This document shows positions 1-10,188 of a stretch of DNA of 64,000 nucleotides, piece after piece. The DNA comes from Porphyra umbilicalis (Eukaryota > Rhodophyta > Bangiophyceae > Bangiales > Bangiaceae), in the NCBI GenBank assembly GCA_002049455.2, contig KV918795.1, forward strand, positions 62,001 through 126,000, read 5' to 3'. The position numbers and the translations under genes were made by a program. Within the stretch, counting starts at the first letter, position 1, and each line of letters starts with the position of its first letter. The notes under the pieces are model-generated. The model was not told where the DNA came from. It made no database searches and worked only from the letters and a program-made list of their open reading frames with translations.

Positions 1-23
1 TTCCCCCCGCTGCCCGCCGCCCC

Positions 24-2543
24 ATGCCGACCCCAGAGGGCCGCATCGCCGGCGCCATGGACGACAGTGCGGGCGGAACCCCCCCCGCGCTGTGGTGGCG
101 GCTGCCCCACCGGGTGCGAGTTGCCACCGCGCCCCGGCCGGCGACGGGCGGGGGATCCCCCCCGCCGTCGATGGGGGTGACGTCTGCGCCAGTGGTGCGG
201 AGGTCTGCCCCGCTGGTTGGGGACGCTCCCTCACTTCCCCCGCCGTCTGACCATAGCGACAACGAGGACGGCAGCGACGAAGTGCGGGAGGCGTTGCTGC
301 CGACGTGGACGTCACCGGCGCCCCTCGATGGCCTCGCTGCGGCAACGGATGGCGCGTTCCCCCCCTCACCCCCGACTCGGCGGCCAGTGCCCGAGCGCCA
401 TCACAGCCACCGCCGCCGGAGCGGCACTCCCCCACCCGCTGACACCCACGTCGGCGACAGTGGTGGCAGGGGCCCGGCCCGCAAGCTCCTCGCCCGTATC
501 CCCACCACCCTTGTGACCGCCGCGGCGGTCACACTCGTGGCCGTCGGCGTTCTTGCCGCCGTGCCCCTATCGACGCGCCACCGCGTGCTCGCGCTCTTCC
601 GCGGCGGCGACGGGGACCCCTTTTCTACAGCCTCTGACGGCGCCGCCCCCGTCGACGCGGTGGGGGGCGCGGGGGGAGGCACCACCCCTGGCGACGCAGC
701 CGACCGCGACCGCCACCCCCCATGCTTGCATTCTCGGCTGGGTGGCGGCGGCGGCGGCGGTTGGGCCGCCTGGTTGCCGCGACGGCGGCGGGGTCGGCCG
801 GCGGCGGCGCCGCTCCCCGCCCCCGGCGTGACCGTGTGGGCGCCCGACCGATCGGCGTGCACCGGGCGGTTTGTGTGGGGGCCCGCCGCGGCGGTGCGCC
901 TGCGCGACGTGGTGCCCGACCGGCGGGCCGCCTCGGCGGCCGAGGCGGCGGCGGCGCGGCCAGCGTCGGCCGCGTCGGTGCGCTACTTGCTGCTGCTGAC
1001 GACGGTGATGCCGACGGTGCTCGTGCCGTCGTGGGTGGCGGGGGAGGGGGGGAGGGGGGGGAACGCCGCGGCTGGGAATGGGTCCTTGCCGGGGCGCGAC
1101 CGGGAGGTGTGGTTGCCACGGGACGTGGTGGCCGCCAACGGCGGCCGCGACGATGCGGAGGCGGTCGGCGGCGCGCCCTGGGGGGGATCCGTCACGCTCG
1201 ACGCGCCGATCAAGGGCGTCGGCGTTGCGCTCGACCACCTCGCCCACACGGGCGGGGCGCGGCGGAACGGGCGGGACGAGTGGACTGCCGTCGTCACCTT
1301 TTTCTCCCGCCCCGGCGGGCGCCTCACGTCGACCGCCGACCTTGTCGGCGCCCTCGCGTCCGCCGCGCGCCCCCGCCGCGGCGGCCAGCGCGGGCGCACG
1401 CTGCGCCTCGCCCTTTCCGTTGCGGCCGCCGACGAGCCGTCGACGCCGACGGCCGTGGCGCACCTGGCCGTCGCTCTCGCCTGCGCGACGGGGTGGGAGG
1501 CGACCGCCCCACCCGCCGCGGCGCCGCGGCGGTGTCGGGACCCGCGCGACGCGGCAGGCGGCGCCGCCGTGCTGCTCTGCTCCAACGCGTTGTACGGGCG
1601 GCTGGCGGGCGCCGACGGGCCGCCCGCCGTCGCCGCGTGGGCGGCGCGCGCCCTCCGCGGGCCCGCGTCGTTTGACACGGTCGCCGTGCTGTACACGCTG
1701 CCGGTGGGTTTGACCGCCGCTCGTGAGGCCTGCGCGCTCGCGCACGGCATCCGCCAGTCGGACGCGGCGGTGGCGGGGTGCGTGGCGGCGGCCGCGGCCG
1801 CCGGCACGGCCGCAGTCCGCGCCTACGCGGCGGAGGTTGGGGCTGCCCTGACCGCCGCCGGCGTGCCGCCGGCGGACCACCACCGCCTCGTGGTCGCGCC
1901 CTGGTGTGGCCTCGGCGCCGGCCCCGAGGAGGCCCTTGTCGGGAAAGCGGGCACCGCGTCGGCGACGGGCGGCGGCTGCAGCAGCAGCTACATGGTCGCC
2001 CAGTTTGGCGCCCAGTACGCCCTCTACGCCCTCCTCGGCGGCGGCCACGCGTGGGCGGCGGGGGGGGACGTGGACGAGTTTTTGGGCGCCGGCGTGGACG
2101 ACCGCGTGGCGCTGCCGCGGGGGCCCGCGGGTGCCCTGCTGGCGGGCGCCCTGTCGGGCGTGCCCGCCCGCCCCGCGGGCTCCCCGCCCGACTATCGGGG
2201 CGGGGGGCGGGGGGACGGGGCGCTGCTGGCGCCGTGGCTCGACTTTCGCCTCGCCCCAGAGGACCGCGGCGAGCTGACCCGCCGCGTCGTGGCGGGCGCC
2301 CCGCTGCGCCTCGACACGGGGGGTGGCAGCTGCGCCAGCCCGGCGGGGCAGGGCAAGCCGGGCCTCCACTGCGCGGCGGGCGTGGCCTTTTCCATCCACG
2401 ACGTGGTCGTGGTGCGGCCGGGCGCGGGGGGGGGGCTCGCGGGCGCGGTGGTCGTGCGCCCGCCGCCGGCAGCGGGGCTGTGGACGATGCACGCGCGGTG
2501 GGCGACGCGGTTTGGGGCGTGCGCGTTTGTGGGAGGGGGGTGA
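24..2543 (+). CDS. Type II membrane protein, glycosyltransferase family 92-like
   Basis: The 839-residue single-exon frame starts with a basic, Pro/Ser-rich cytosolic tail. One hydrophobic segment follows at about residues 158-181 (IPTTLVTAAAVTLVAVG...), preceded by Arg/Lys, as expected of a Golgi type II anchor. The C-terminal half has hydrophobic strands (YLLLLTTVMPTVLVPSW; FDTVAVLYTLPVG) and, at residues 682-687, DVDEFL. That motif is preceded by a Gln- and Cys-containing stretch (CSSSYMVAQFGAQYAL). The order matches family 92 (DUF23) glycosyltransferases, where D-x-D-E-F binds metal and nucleotide sugar. A final WTMHARW resembles the late His of that family. Predicted role, by inference: transfer of a sugar to glycans in the secretory pathway. 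Third codon positions are nearly all G/C in this frame. The start is the first Met; the internal Met12 is also possible. The long minus-strand frame over the same DNA is a shadow. Family assignment is by motif only. Confidence 0.5.
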   Translation: MPTPEGRIAGAMDDSAGGTPPALWWRLPHRVRVATAPRPATGGGSPPPSMGVTSAPVVRRSAPLVGDAPSLPPPSDHSDNEDGSDEVREALLPTWTSPAPLDGLAAATDGAFPPSPPTRRPVPERHHSHRRRSGTPPPADTHVGDSGGRGPARKLLARIPTTLVTAAAVTLVAVGVLAAVPLSTRHRVLALFRGGDGDPFSTASDGAAPVDAVGGAGGGTTPGDAADRDRHPPCLHSRLGGGGGGGWAAWLPRRRRGRPAAAPLPAPGVTVWAPDRSACTGRFVWGPAAAVRLRDVVPDRRAASAAEAAAARPASAASVRYLLLLTTVMPTVLVPSWVAGEGGRGGNAAAGNGSLPGRDREVWLPRDVVAANGGRDDAEAVGGAPWGGSVTLDAPIKGVGVALDHLAHTGGARRNGRDEWTAVVTFFSRPGGRLTSTADLVGALASAARPRRGGQRGRTLRLALSVAAADEPSTPTAVAHLAVALACATGWEATAPPAAAPRRCRDPRDAAGGAAVLLCSNALYGRLAGADGPPAVAAWAARALRGPASFDTVAVLYTLPVGLTAAREACALAHGIRQSDAAVAGCVAAAAAAGTAAVRAYAAEVGAALTAAGVPPADHHRLVVAPWCGLGAGPEEALVGKAGTASATGGGCSSSYMVAQFGAQYALYALLGGGHAWAAGGDVDEFLGAGVDDRVALPRGPAGALLAGALSGVPARPAGSPPDYRGGGRGDGALLAPWLDFRLAPEDRGELTRRVVAGAPLRLDTGGGSCASPAGQGKPGLHCAAGVAFSIHDVVVVRPGAGGGLAGAVVVRPPPAAGLWTMHARWATRFGACAFVGGG

Positions 2544-2951
2544 CGAGGGGGGGGCTTCACTTTGTTGGGGTTTTTTTTTTGGTGGTGCTGGGGGACGAGC
2601 CCGGACGCAGCGGCTGCGGGGCAACCTGCGAGATGCGGCGCAGGCCGGCGACCGTGTTTCTTGTCTTGTCCACCACCGACAGAGACGCGAGGTCCATCTG
2701 GACGGCGCACCACCAGCCAAGACGCCCGCGAGTGCAGCCCGACAGCAATCATGACAAGCGCCGCCCCGCCATTCGGCCGTGCCGCCCCGGCCAGATCCCC
2801 CCGCTACCGCGGCCGCGGTAGCGGGGGGATCCGGCCGACGCCCACGGCCGTTATGACGCCGCTCGCCCGGTGGCGGGACGCGGCGTTGCCGGCGTATGCG
2901 ACAGCGACGTGGCCGCCCCGCGCGACTGTTCAAAGCCCCTCCGCCCACGGC
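2544..2951. other. Intergenic, convergent 3' ends
   Basis: This spacer separates the 3' ends of two convergent genes. It begins with a G-run and a T-run (gtttttttttttgg type) and contains a short perfect inverted repeat around 2796-2830 (ccccccgctaccgcggccgcggtagcgggggg, read across its centre), which could form a hairpin. No canonical AATAAA is visible. I see no gene in it. Confidence 0.4.
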
Positions 2952-4937
2952 TCACCGCCGCTCGCGATGCCGCAACCTGGGGTGGCGCTCGCGCGCGCCC
3001 GCATCCCCCTCGTGCGCGACAGCATCTGCCCTGGAGGCGCTGCCACGCGACCCCCGGGCCCGCACCACCGCCGCCGCCGCCGCTGCGACGACCGCCGCCC
3101 CGTAGGTCGCGTCGGGCCCTCCCACTGCCGCTGTGTCGGCGGAGGGCGCACCCCGCAGCGGTTGCCGCCGACGGTTGACGGGGGAGGCCGTGGTCGCGCC
3201 GGGCCCTTGCGCCGCCGCCGCAGTCCCTGCGGCCGCGTGGCGTGGCGGCTGCCGCCGCTGGATCGCCGTGGCGGGCGTTGAGGCGGCGGTCGCTCGCACC
3301 GCACTGCGTGCCCCCCGACCCGCGCCTGGCGGTGGCGGAGGCACGTCCACCCCGTCGGACGACGTGCCGGCCCGGGGCACCGATGGCGACGCGCGCCCCG
3401 TTCGACGCCGTGTGGCCGACGTGGTCACCCGCCGCGACGGCTCGGCGGCGGACGGGGTGGCCGCGGCGGCGCCCGACGGCAGCGATGCGGAGCTGCTCGA
3501 CGCGCGCAACCGCCGCTCGCGCGTGGAGCCCGCCGCGGTGGCGGGCGTAGCGGCAGCGGCAGCGTCGTCAGCGGCCGCTGCGGCCGCTGCGGCACCCGAC
3601 GACGACGCGGAACGAGTTGACACGACCCCCCGACGCCGCCGCTTGACGCCCGACGGGGTGGCCGCGGCCGCGCCCGACGACGGCGACGCGGATCGCCGCT
3701 TCGGGCGCGCGGCGCCCGTCGTGGTCACCGGAAAGGCAGCAGTGGCAGCGTCGGTAGCGGCGGCGTCGACGGCATCCGCGGCACCCGTCGTTGGCGGGGA
3801 CGGCCGCACGCCGTGCCGGCCGCCGGCCGCCCGAGTAGCCATCCGCCCGCCGCGTGGGGTGGCTGGGGCGTGCGCCCACGCTTCATGCGCCTCCCGCGCG
3901 GCCGCTGACCGCTGCCGCGTGCCGCACACGCGGCACGCGAGGCCCTTTGGCGACGGAGGTGACCCGTCGCGGTTGCCGGCCGCCGCGCTCCGCCGCCGAC
4001 GCGTCGGCGCGGCGGCAGACCGCAACGGGGTGCCGCTCCTCCCGCTGCGGCCATTGTTGCACGGCGCGCCGTCCCGGTCAACGTCACTGTCCATGCACCG
4101 CGTGTCGCTGGTGGATGAGCTGCTCTCCGAGGTGTCTGCCGCCTCTGCCGCTGCCGTCGTCTCTACCGCCGCCGCTACCGTCTGTGCCGCCGTCGTCGCC
4201 GCAACCGCCGCCGTCGCCTCTGCCACTACCGCCGCCTCTGCCGCCACCACCGCCTCTGCCACTACCGCCGCCTCTGCTGCCCCCCCACTGCCGTCGCCTC
4301 TGCCTCCACCGCCGCCTCTGCCGCCCCCCCACCGCCGCCGCCGCCTCGGCCGACCGCTGCGGACACCCCCGCCGCCCGTGAGCGATCCAAAACGCGACGC
4401 GCGAAAAGGTCTCCCCGCACAACGCGCACGCCATCTCTGGTGACACTGACCGGGTCGCCCAGTAGCGCGACCGCCGTGGCGGCGGCGGCGGCGTCAGCGG
4501 TGGCGACGGCAGCCGCGTCGACGGGGCGAGGGCGGGCACCGCCGCCACCGCGCGCGCGGCCGCAAAGGACTCAGCCGACGCGCGCGGGGCGGGAGCGGGC
4601 GGGCGTGGGCGCGGGCGCGACGCGGCGGTCGGCCCCGCCGCCCGCCGGCCGACGGGGAGGGGGGGGGCACCCCCGCGGAGGCGCCGGGGGGGGGGGCGCC
4701 CCAGCCGCCCCACCAGTACTTGGTCGGCGCGGGGAGGGGCAGCGCCATGGTGGGGGGGGGGGGCGAGGGGGGGGGCGGGCTGGTCGACGCCGTCGAGGAC
4801 GACGCGCGCGACGCAGACGGCGACGCGGTAGATGGGGGCGACGCGGAGGGGGACGGCGGCGCGCCGCCGCGCGCGGGTGGCGCCGGCCCTTCCTCGTCTT
4901 CTGAAACGGCGGGTCGACCCGCCGCATCCGCGGCCAT
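2952..4937 (-). CDS. Putative C2H2 zinc-finger protein, frame interrupted
   Basis: Read on the minus strand, the segment from 4937 (MAADAAGRPAVSEDEEG...) down to about 4700 is in one frame. About 4640-4330 is in a second frame and 4262-2952 returns to the first. The middle segment has CALCGETFSRVAFWIAHGRRGC, a C-x2-C-x12-H-x4-C finger. The last segment has CRVCGTRQRSAAAREAHEAWAH, a C-x2-C-x12-H-x4-H finger, followed by a long Ala/Pro/Ser/Arg-rich tail. Two fingers on the same strand are the reason for choosing this strand; the opposite strand is also open but shows no domain. Both frame changes fall in G/C homopolymers (near 4690-4700 and 4278-4328), so assembly indels are likelier than introns. 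A DNA- or RNA-binding nuclear role is inferred. Exact ends and joining are uncertain. Confidence 0.4.
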
Positions 4938-6222
4938 GGATCGCCGTGGCAATGGCGTCAGCAGCGCCAGCGTCGAGGGCGTGCCCGGGGGGGCGACGAC
5001 GGCGGCTGCCGAGTGGAACCCAGCGGTCGGCCGCGCCCACGTCGACCGCCCCGTCGGTCGGCAGCCACGGAGCAGCGCCGGCAGCCGCACCGCCGTCGGG
5101 AAAAGGCGGCGCCCATCTGCCGTCGGCGGCAGCGTCGTCAACAGGGGCGCCCGACGCGCAGACGCTATCGGGGGCGCATGCGGCGGCCGCCGCACCGTCG
5201 GCGGCACACGCTGCGGCCGCGCACCGACGCGGCGTGCGCGTCTGCGCGTGGGGGCGACCGCCCCGTCATGGCCGCCCGCCCGGCCGCCGGCGCGGCACCG
5301 CGGCGGCGCCACGCGGGGTGCCACCGCGGCGCCACGGGGGAGGCGCCGCCGCGGGCGCGGGCGCGCGGCGGTGCGCCGCGGCGGCGCGGTCCGCCGACCG
5401 CCCCGCGGCGCGCGGCGGCGCGCCCCCCGCTGCCACGGGCGGCGCGGCGCTCCCGCCCGCGGCGGCGCGGCGGCCGCGGGGGCGGCCGCCGCCGCACGGG
5501 CGCCGCCAGGGGGGGGGGGGGCTGCGGCCGCCGCCGCGGCGGCAGCGGTGGCGGTGGCGGCGGCGGCGGGCGGGTGGCCGTGGCGCCGCAGCGGCGGCGG
5601 CGGCGGAGGTGGTCGCGGCCGCGGCCGCGGCGGCGCACGCGCGCGCGGCTGCTGGGGCCGGGGGGGGCGCTCGCGCCGCCGCGCGGCGGCCGCGCCGCCG
5701 TCGAGCGCCGCCGGCAGGCGGCGCGGCGCTGTCGGTCGGACGGGGGCGGTGGCACGCGTGGGGGTGGCCGACCCGGTGCCGCGGTCTCTGGGCCCAGAGA
5801 CCGCGACCCCATGGGGGGTGTGAGACGTCAGCGGCAGGTTGATCCTGGCCGCCAAGTGCCCCACCCGCAGGAGCAACTTGATGGTACGCCGACTTGGTAC
5901 TGGAATTGTGCGCGACAACCACGACGATCATGTTCCGAATGGGATCCTCCGAATAGTCGGGTTTACTGAGCTTGATGTGCACGCCGTGCTCGGCGGCTGC
6001 GCGACTGCGCCAGCCGCTTCGCTGTTGTCGTTGCTGCCTTTTCTACGTGACGACACGAGCCCCGGGCACATCCTTCTCGGCGCTTTGCTCCGGACTCCCT
6101 CATCTCCCCTGCACCTTCCAAAGCGTCACCAAGCGCTGCTGCGCCCGGGTTGGGTTTCTTCTCCCTCTTTCACCTCTTTTGGTTTTGTGGCTCAGCGGCC
6201 TGCCCGTCGACGCGGCGCCGCC
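4938..6222. other. GC-rich low-complexity spacer
   Basis: At 5270-5720 the DNA is GGC/GCC repeat-like and open in nearly all frames, giving Ala/Arg/Pro-rich translations without a domain. The part after 5830 has ordinary composition and probably serves as 5' flank of the gene starting at 6223. No supported gene was found. A minus-strand open frame that runs through here could be an upstream part of the zinc-finger gene, but it has no recognisable motif. Confidence 0.35.
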
Positions 6223-6370
6223 ATGGGCGACCGCAACCGGCGGCCGTCGCCCGCCGACCTGGCTCGCCTCTTCCCCCCCCCCCCCCACCCGACTTTGTGG
6301 CCGAGACGGCCTCCCTCACCGCCCGCCTCGACGCATTCCTTCCCGCCCTCCGAGCTGCCAACGAGGCGCT

Positions 6371-6411
<41 letters not shown>

Positions 6412-6836
6412 TGGTGGCGGCGGGGGCAGGCGCTCCCGCGTCACTCCGCCCACGGCTAGACGACCTCGTTGGCCCGCAGCCCGTTCCGGTCGTCGTTGTT
6501 GGGGATGACGTACCCAGTGCCGACGGCGGGCGCGGGGACGCGGACACGGCCGCGGGGGACGCGTCGGGCGGGCCGGACAATGACACGTCGGATGGCGGAG
6601 GCGGCGCGTCTCCCACCAAGAAGCGACAGAGTCAAGCGGGGTGGGTCGAGATGGACCTGCTCTACGACGCGACCGAGCATGGGGAGCTGGTCGGCGCGGC
6701 TGGCGCCGACGCCGACGCGCTGCGGAGGCCCCTCATTGAGGAGGTGGCGCCACGAGGCGGAGCGAGCGGCGGTGTTGCCACGGACTCGCTGACGACGGCC
6801 GACATGCCGAGAGGCGGAGCGGCGCCGGGCGAGTAG
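6223..6836 (+). CDS. NOPCHAP1-like (DUF4598) protein with poly-C frame slip
   Basis: A strong initiation context (gccgccATGg at 6223) opens MGDRNRRPSPADLARLF. Then a run of 14 C at 6273-6286 puts the rest of the protein one frame away. Past the run the other frame reads DFVAETASLTARLDAFLPALRAANEAL, a poly-Pro tract, an acidic linker (GDASGGPDNDTSDGG), then KKRQSQAGWVEMDLLYD and a stop at 6834. Two motifs, FLP-x-(L/M)-x3-AN-E near 6337-6372 and (V/I)-E/Q-MD near 6645-6659, are in the order known from NOPCHAP1/C12orf45. That protein is a chaperone linking NOP58 to the R2TP complex during box C/D snoRNP assembly. The role here is inferred from the two motifs. The frame break is probably a homopolymer length error or length polymorphism. 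The continuously open frame begins further upstream at 6150 but lacks a good start. Confidence 0.5.
6363..6412 (+). repeat. (CCG)n microsatellite encoding poly-proline
   Basis: About 15 consecutive gcc/ccg triplets lie inside the NOPCHAP1-like frame and translate as an uninterrupted proline tract between the FLP...AN motif and the acidic linker. Triplet length changes here would keep the frame, unlike the nearby poly-C run. Confidence 0.7.
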
Positions 6837-7599
6837 CAGGCCACAGCAAGCGACGGTTTGTTTTTCAAACCACGGGGGGGGCATGGCGTTGTTGAGGGGT
6901 GGCTTCTGGAGCGTGCTTCGCTGGTCCCGTGCCGGTACTGGCTGCGTATCGGTTTTTTGCAGCAAGTGACGTCGGCGCGACTGCCGCACGTTGCATTCTT
7001 CTTGCCCCAATGTCGGTGGTTTCGGCGGACCCCTTTCGACATGCTCCTCCCTTGTGTTTGGTTGTGGAGCACCTGTGTGACGTCGGTAGCCACGTCTCGC
7101 TATCCTTGCGGGCTGGGTCGGATTGCAGGGGGAGGCGGGCGCCACGTCTTGATACTACAGGTCTTCGAAGCTCACTATTGGTGTGTTTGCGCTTGGTTTC
7201 TTGTTTGCTGCGTGATTGCACAACCCGGGTTACCCTTAGGGGTTGGTTTCGCGCTCGTCGACGCCGCGGACAGCGCACCAACAGCCTGATTTTTTACCTT
7301 TGAAGTACCCGTCTCATGCTGCTGTGCATCGGCTGGGTTGTGACCGTCTTCGTTTTGCTTGTCCTTTTTGCGCGGTGCTGCGTGTTCCATTTGTATCCTG
7401 CAGCTGGAGCGGCGGCGCCGACTGACGAGCTTTCCGTATTGGTAGTGCTGTTTTGCCCTCCGGGTCTCTTGGTTTGCATCGTGTAGTCCCTGGCATGGGG
7501 ATCGCAACAGCCAGATGAACTGTGCACATCGGCGCTGTGGTGTCAGTAGGAACAAGGCTATCATTCTTCCCCCGTCGCCCCACCCCAGGTCTTCTTGGG
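6837..7599. other. Intergenic, convergent 3' regions
   Basis: Composition is closer to balanced than in the neighbouring genes. Only short open frames without motifs are present (for example 6858-7289 +). It probably holds the 3' untranslated parts of the NOPCHAP1-like gene and of the minus-strand zinc-finger gene. I see no RNA gene or repeat. Confidence 0.4.
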
Positions 7600-10188
7600 T
7601 CACGACTTGCCGTCCTTCTCCTCGTGCTTGTCGTTCTTTCCCTTGTCCTTGTCCGACTTGCTCCTGTCCTCCTTTCGCTTCTCACCCTTGTGCTTTTCCA
7701 TGATGTGCCGGTGCAGGCTCGTCTTGCGCGGGTACGGCTTGCCGCACTGCTCACATACCGCCGGCGCGTGGTTCTCGTGCGTCTCCCGCTCGTGGCGGCG
7801 CAGGTTGCTCTTGTTCTCGTACGACAGTCCGCACCAGCAGTAGAAGCGCGTGGCTCGCTTCTCGTGCGCGGTGCGCTTGTGAATGTCGAGCTGCGGCTTG
7901 GTGTCAAACCGCTCCGTGCACTCGTCGCAGGCAAAACTGCGGGCGCCGCACAGCCGTCGGTGTGCCTGCAGGGTCTGCTTCCACTTGTACGGCCGCCCGC
8001 AACGGTCGCAGTACCACGTGGCCTGCACATCCCCTGCCGATGCACTTGGCTCGAGACTGCCCCGAGTCACTGAGCGGCCGGCGGTCGGGTCCGGCGGCAC
8101 CTTGCGGAGCTCGGGTCTAGCGGGTTGCCGAGGCCCTTGAGAAGCTGGTCGCGCACGCGAATCCACTCCCGCGTCGGCTGCAGGAGGGCCTGAAGCTCCT
8201 GGTAGAGGTCCTTGTGGGCGTGGTCTTCCGTGGGCGACACTTCCTGCGCTGGGTGGCCGCGGGGTGCCAAACAGGGGAAGCGAAGAGGCTGGCAATGCGC
8301 TGTCGTGGCTTGGAAGTCGCCGCGCGGTCTGTGCTTGGGCAGCCTTCGGCGCACTGCTTGTAGGCACGCTCCACGGGGTCGGCGACGGCGCCAGTGATGG
8401 GAGTAGAGCTCCCGCGTCGACCGGTGGGTGACTTGCTGCCTTGTGTATCAAGGGACGTTGCTCCCATCTATCGGCACCTCCCGCCGGTCTTGGTAGCGCC
8501 AGAGCCGGCAACGTCGGCGGTCCGAACACAAACGGCTGGCTAGCCGCTGGCATACCCCCGCCTGGAGCAACAGACGACTTGCTCGGCTGCTTGACACCTG
8601 CTGAGAGCGCCAGGTCTACCGGCTGCGAGTTGAGCCGTGCCGAGGTGATAGAGATTGGTCGCAGCGCCGTTGAAGAGCGTAACCGCTTCGCCCGCTCGTC
8701 ACGTGACAGGTCCTCTTCCCGTCGCTCGACCGGTGTGACTACCTCTTGACTCGGTCGCTTGTGACCGGGCTGCAACAGAAGCTTGGGAAACTCGTTGGAT
8801 GCATCAGCCAGCATGGAGAGCGCTGCTGCTGGGGAGTGTTCTGCTGGCGGGGAGTATCGTAAACGAGGAGGAGACCGTCCCTGAGAACGAGGCGGCGTTT
8901 GCCGAGGAGGTAGGCGAGGAAGGAGTCGTGCAGAAGGTGGGCCGAGGCGCCGAGGAGGAGGAGGAAGGGGTCCGATTGTTGCGGCCGTCCTTGCGCCCTG
9001 TAACTGGCCGGCAGCGTTCGACTTCGTGGATATTCCCCCGTCTGTCCCCAGCACCCGAGCAGGAGGAGGAGCCGCGCCGCCAATAGGGCTCATCAAAGCT
9101 GGAGAGTCGCCTTGATTGTTGGGAGAGCGCCGGAGCGAGTCACCCGACCCAGGTGGCGAGACGGGGAGCCCCGCAAGACGAGGAAGAGGCAGCCGCTGAG
9201 GTAGCCCACCGGGCTGCATCCTTGGCGTACGAGTCGAGAATGCTGCACTTTCACCAGTTGCAGGGGTGACGCTGCTTGGCATCCGCGACACCAGCCCGCT
9301 GCGAATGCTTGGCGCCGCGGTCGTCGGATGGTGAACGCTTGGCCGCACGCCCAAACGCCAAAGCGCTGCATCGCCGGCGGGCTGCAGTGGGCCTCGAGCC
9401 CCCCAAGACAGTCCCGGCAAAGCTCCGTGGCCAAAGCGGTAGCGAAAACCTGACAAGCCGCCGGGCGCAGTTGCCAGCATGGATGCATTGGAAGACGGGG
9501 GCTGAGAAGTAGCGACGAGCGCTGGTAGGACCTTGGGTCGTGACAGAGGCTGCCGCAGCAGTTGATTCGGCGTGGGCAGGGTTGGGGGTTGCGAAATCGG
9601 CTGCGACAGCTGCTGCAGCGGTTGCTGCAGCCGCGGCGCCGTCGGCCCGGCCGGATGGTCGGCCGGCAATTGCATTCCCTGCTCCTCCGCCGCCGCGAGG
9701 AGCGCGCTGAAGCCCACCAAACGGGTGGTACGAGGTAGAACTGGCGCCCCGCTAGGGACCGAGGCAGCAGGAAATGCATTTTCTGTAGCAGACCACCTGG
9801 AGGCAGGTGCAGGCGCCGCCGCCCGTCTTGGAAGCAGGCGCGGCAGGGTGGACGACGAGAATGGTAGCACCCGCACGGCCGATGGCTCGGACGGCATCCC
9901 AGGGAGCTCCAGCAGAGTCTGCTGCTGCTGCTGCCGGCTGTGCTCAGGGAGCACCGTGCTGCTGTTCTGCTGCCGCGGCCGCTGCTCCGCAGGTTCCGTA
10001 GAGCCGCTCCTGCCACTCGACGAACGTGACGGCATGGCGATGGGCGCACTGGGGGTGAGGCGACCACCGCAACGACGCAGACGGTGGAGCAACGCATGCA
10101 TTTTGGGACCACCCCGACCGGTCCGCCAAACGCTGTGGACAGCCGCCTGCCCTGCCCGCTCAATGGCGGTGGCTGCGAGCCACGGCAC
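7600..10188 (-). CDS. C2H2 zinc-finger protein with four C-terminal fingers
   Basis: This 862-residue single-exon protein is one of the clearest host-like genes here. Residues 1-720 are Pro/Ser/Gln-rich and disordered, with a Gln run near residue 95. Four fingers follow from residue 726: CDRCGRPYKWKQTLQAHRRLC (C2HC), CDECTERFDTKPQLDIHKRTAH (classical, H-x4-H), CWCGLSYENKSNLRRHERETH (only one residue between the cysteines) and CEQCGKPYPRKTSLHRHIMEKH. A basic/acidic Lys-Glu-Asp tail of about 26 residues ends the protein and may act as a nuclear localisation signal. The fingers are spaced like DNA-binding arrays, so a transcription factor role is likely. The first Met at 10188 was taken; later Mets are possible. 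No closer subfamily is recognised. Confidence 0.8.
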   Translation of the reverse strand: MPWLAATAIERAGQAAVHSVWRTGRGGPKMHALLHRLRRCGGRLTPSAPIAMPSRSSSGRSGSTEPAEQRPRQQNSSTVLPEHSRQQQQQTLLELPGMPSEPSAVRVLPFSSSTLPRLLPRRAAAPAPASRWSATENAFPAASVPSGAPVLPRTTRLVGFSALLAAAEEQGMQLPADHPAGPTAPRLQQPLQQLSQPISQPPTLPTPNQLLRQPLSRPKVLPALVATSQPPSSNASMLATAPGGLSGFRYRFGHGALPGLSWGARGPLQPAGDAALWRLGVRPSVHHPTTAAPSIRSGLVSRMPSSVTPATGESAAFSTRTPRMQPGGLPQRLPLPRLAGLPVSPPGSGDSLRRSPNNQGDSPALMSPIGGAAPPPARVLGTDGGISTKSNAAGQLQGARTAATIGPLPPPPRRLGPPSARLLPRLPPRQTPPRSQGRSPPRLRYSPPAEHSPAAALSMLADASNEFPKLLLQPGHKRPSQEVVTPVERREEDLSRDERAKRLRSSTALRPISITSARLNSQPVDLALSAGVKQPSKSSVAPGGGMPAASQPFVFGPPTLPALALPRPAGGADRWEQRPLIHKAASHPPVDAGALLPSLAPSPTPWSVPTSSAPKAAQAQTARRLPSHDSALPASSLPLFGTPRPPSAGSVAHGRPRPQGPLPGASGPPAADAGVDSRARPASQGPRQPARPELRKVPPDPTAGRSVTRGSLEPSASAGDVQATWYCDRCGRPYKWKQTLQAHRRLCGARSFACDECTERFDTKPQLDIHKRTAHEKRATRFYCWCGLSYENKSNLRRHERETHENHAPAVCEQCGKPYPRKTSLHRHIMEKHKGEKRKEDRSKSDKDKGKNDKHEEKDGKS

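Noticed and set aside
567..2948. 793-codon minus-strand frame over the glycosyltransferase-like gene
   Set aside because: Arg/Pro/Gly-rich shadow of a GC3-biased gene; no domain, while the plus strand has a membrane anchor and DVDEFL.
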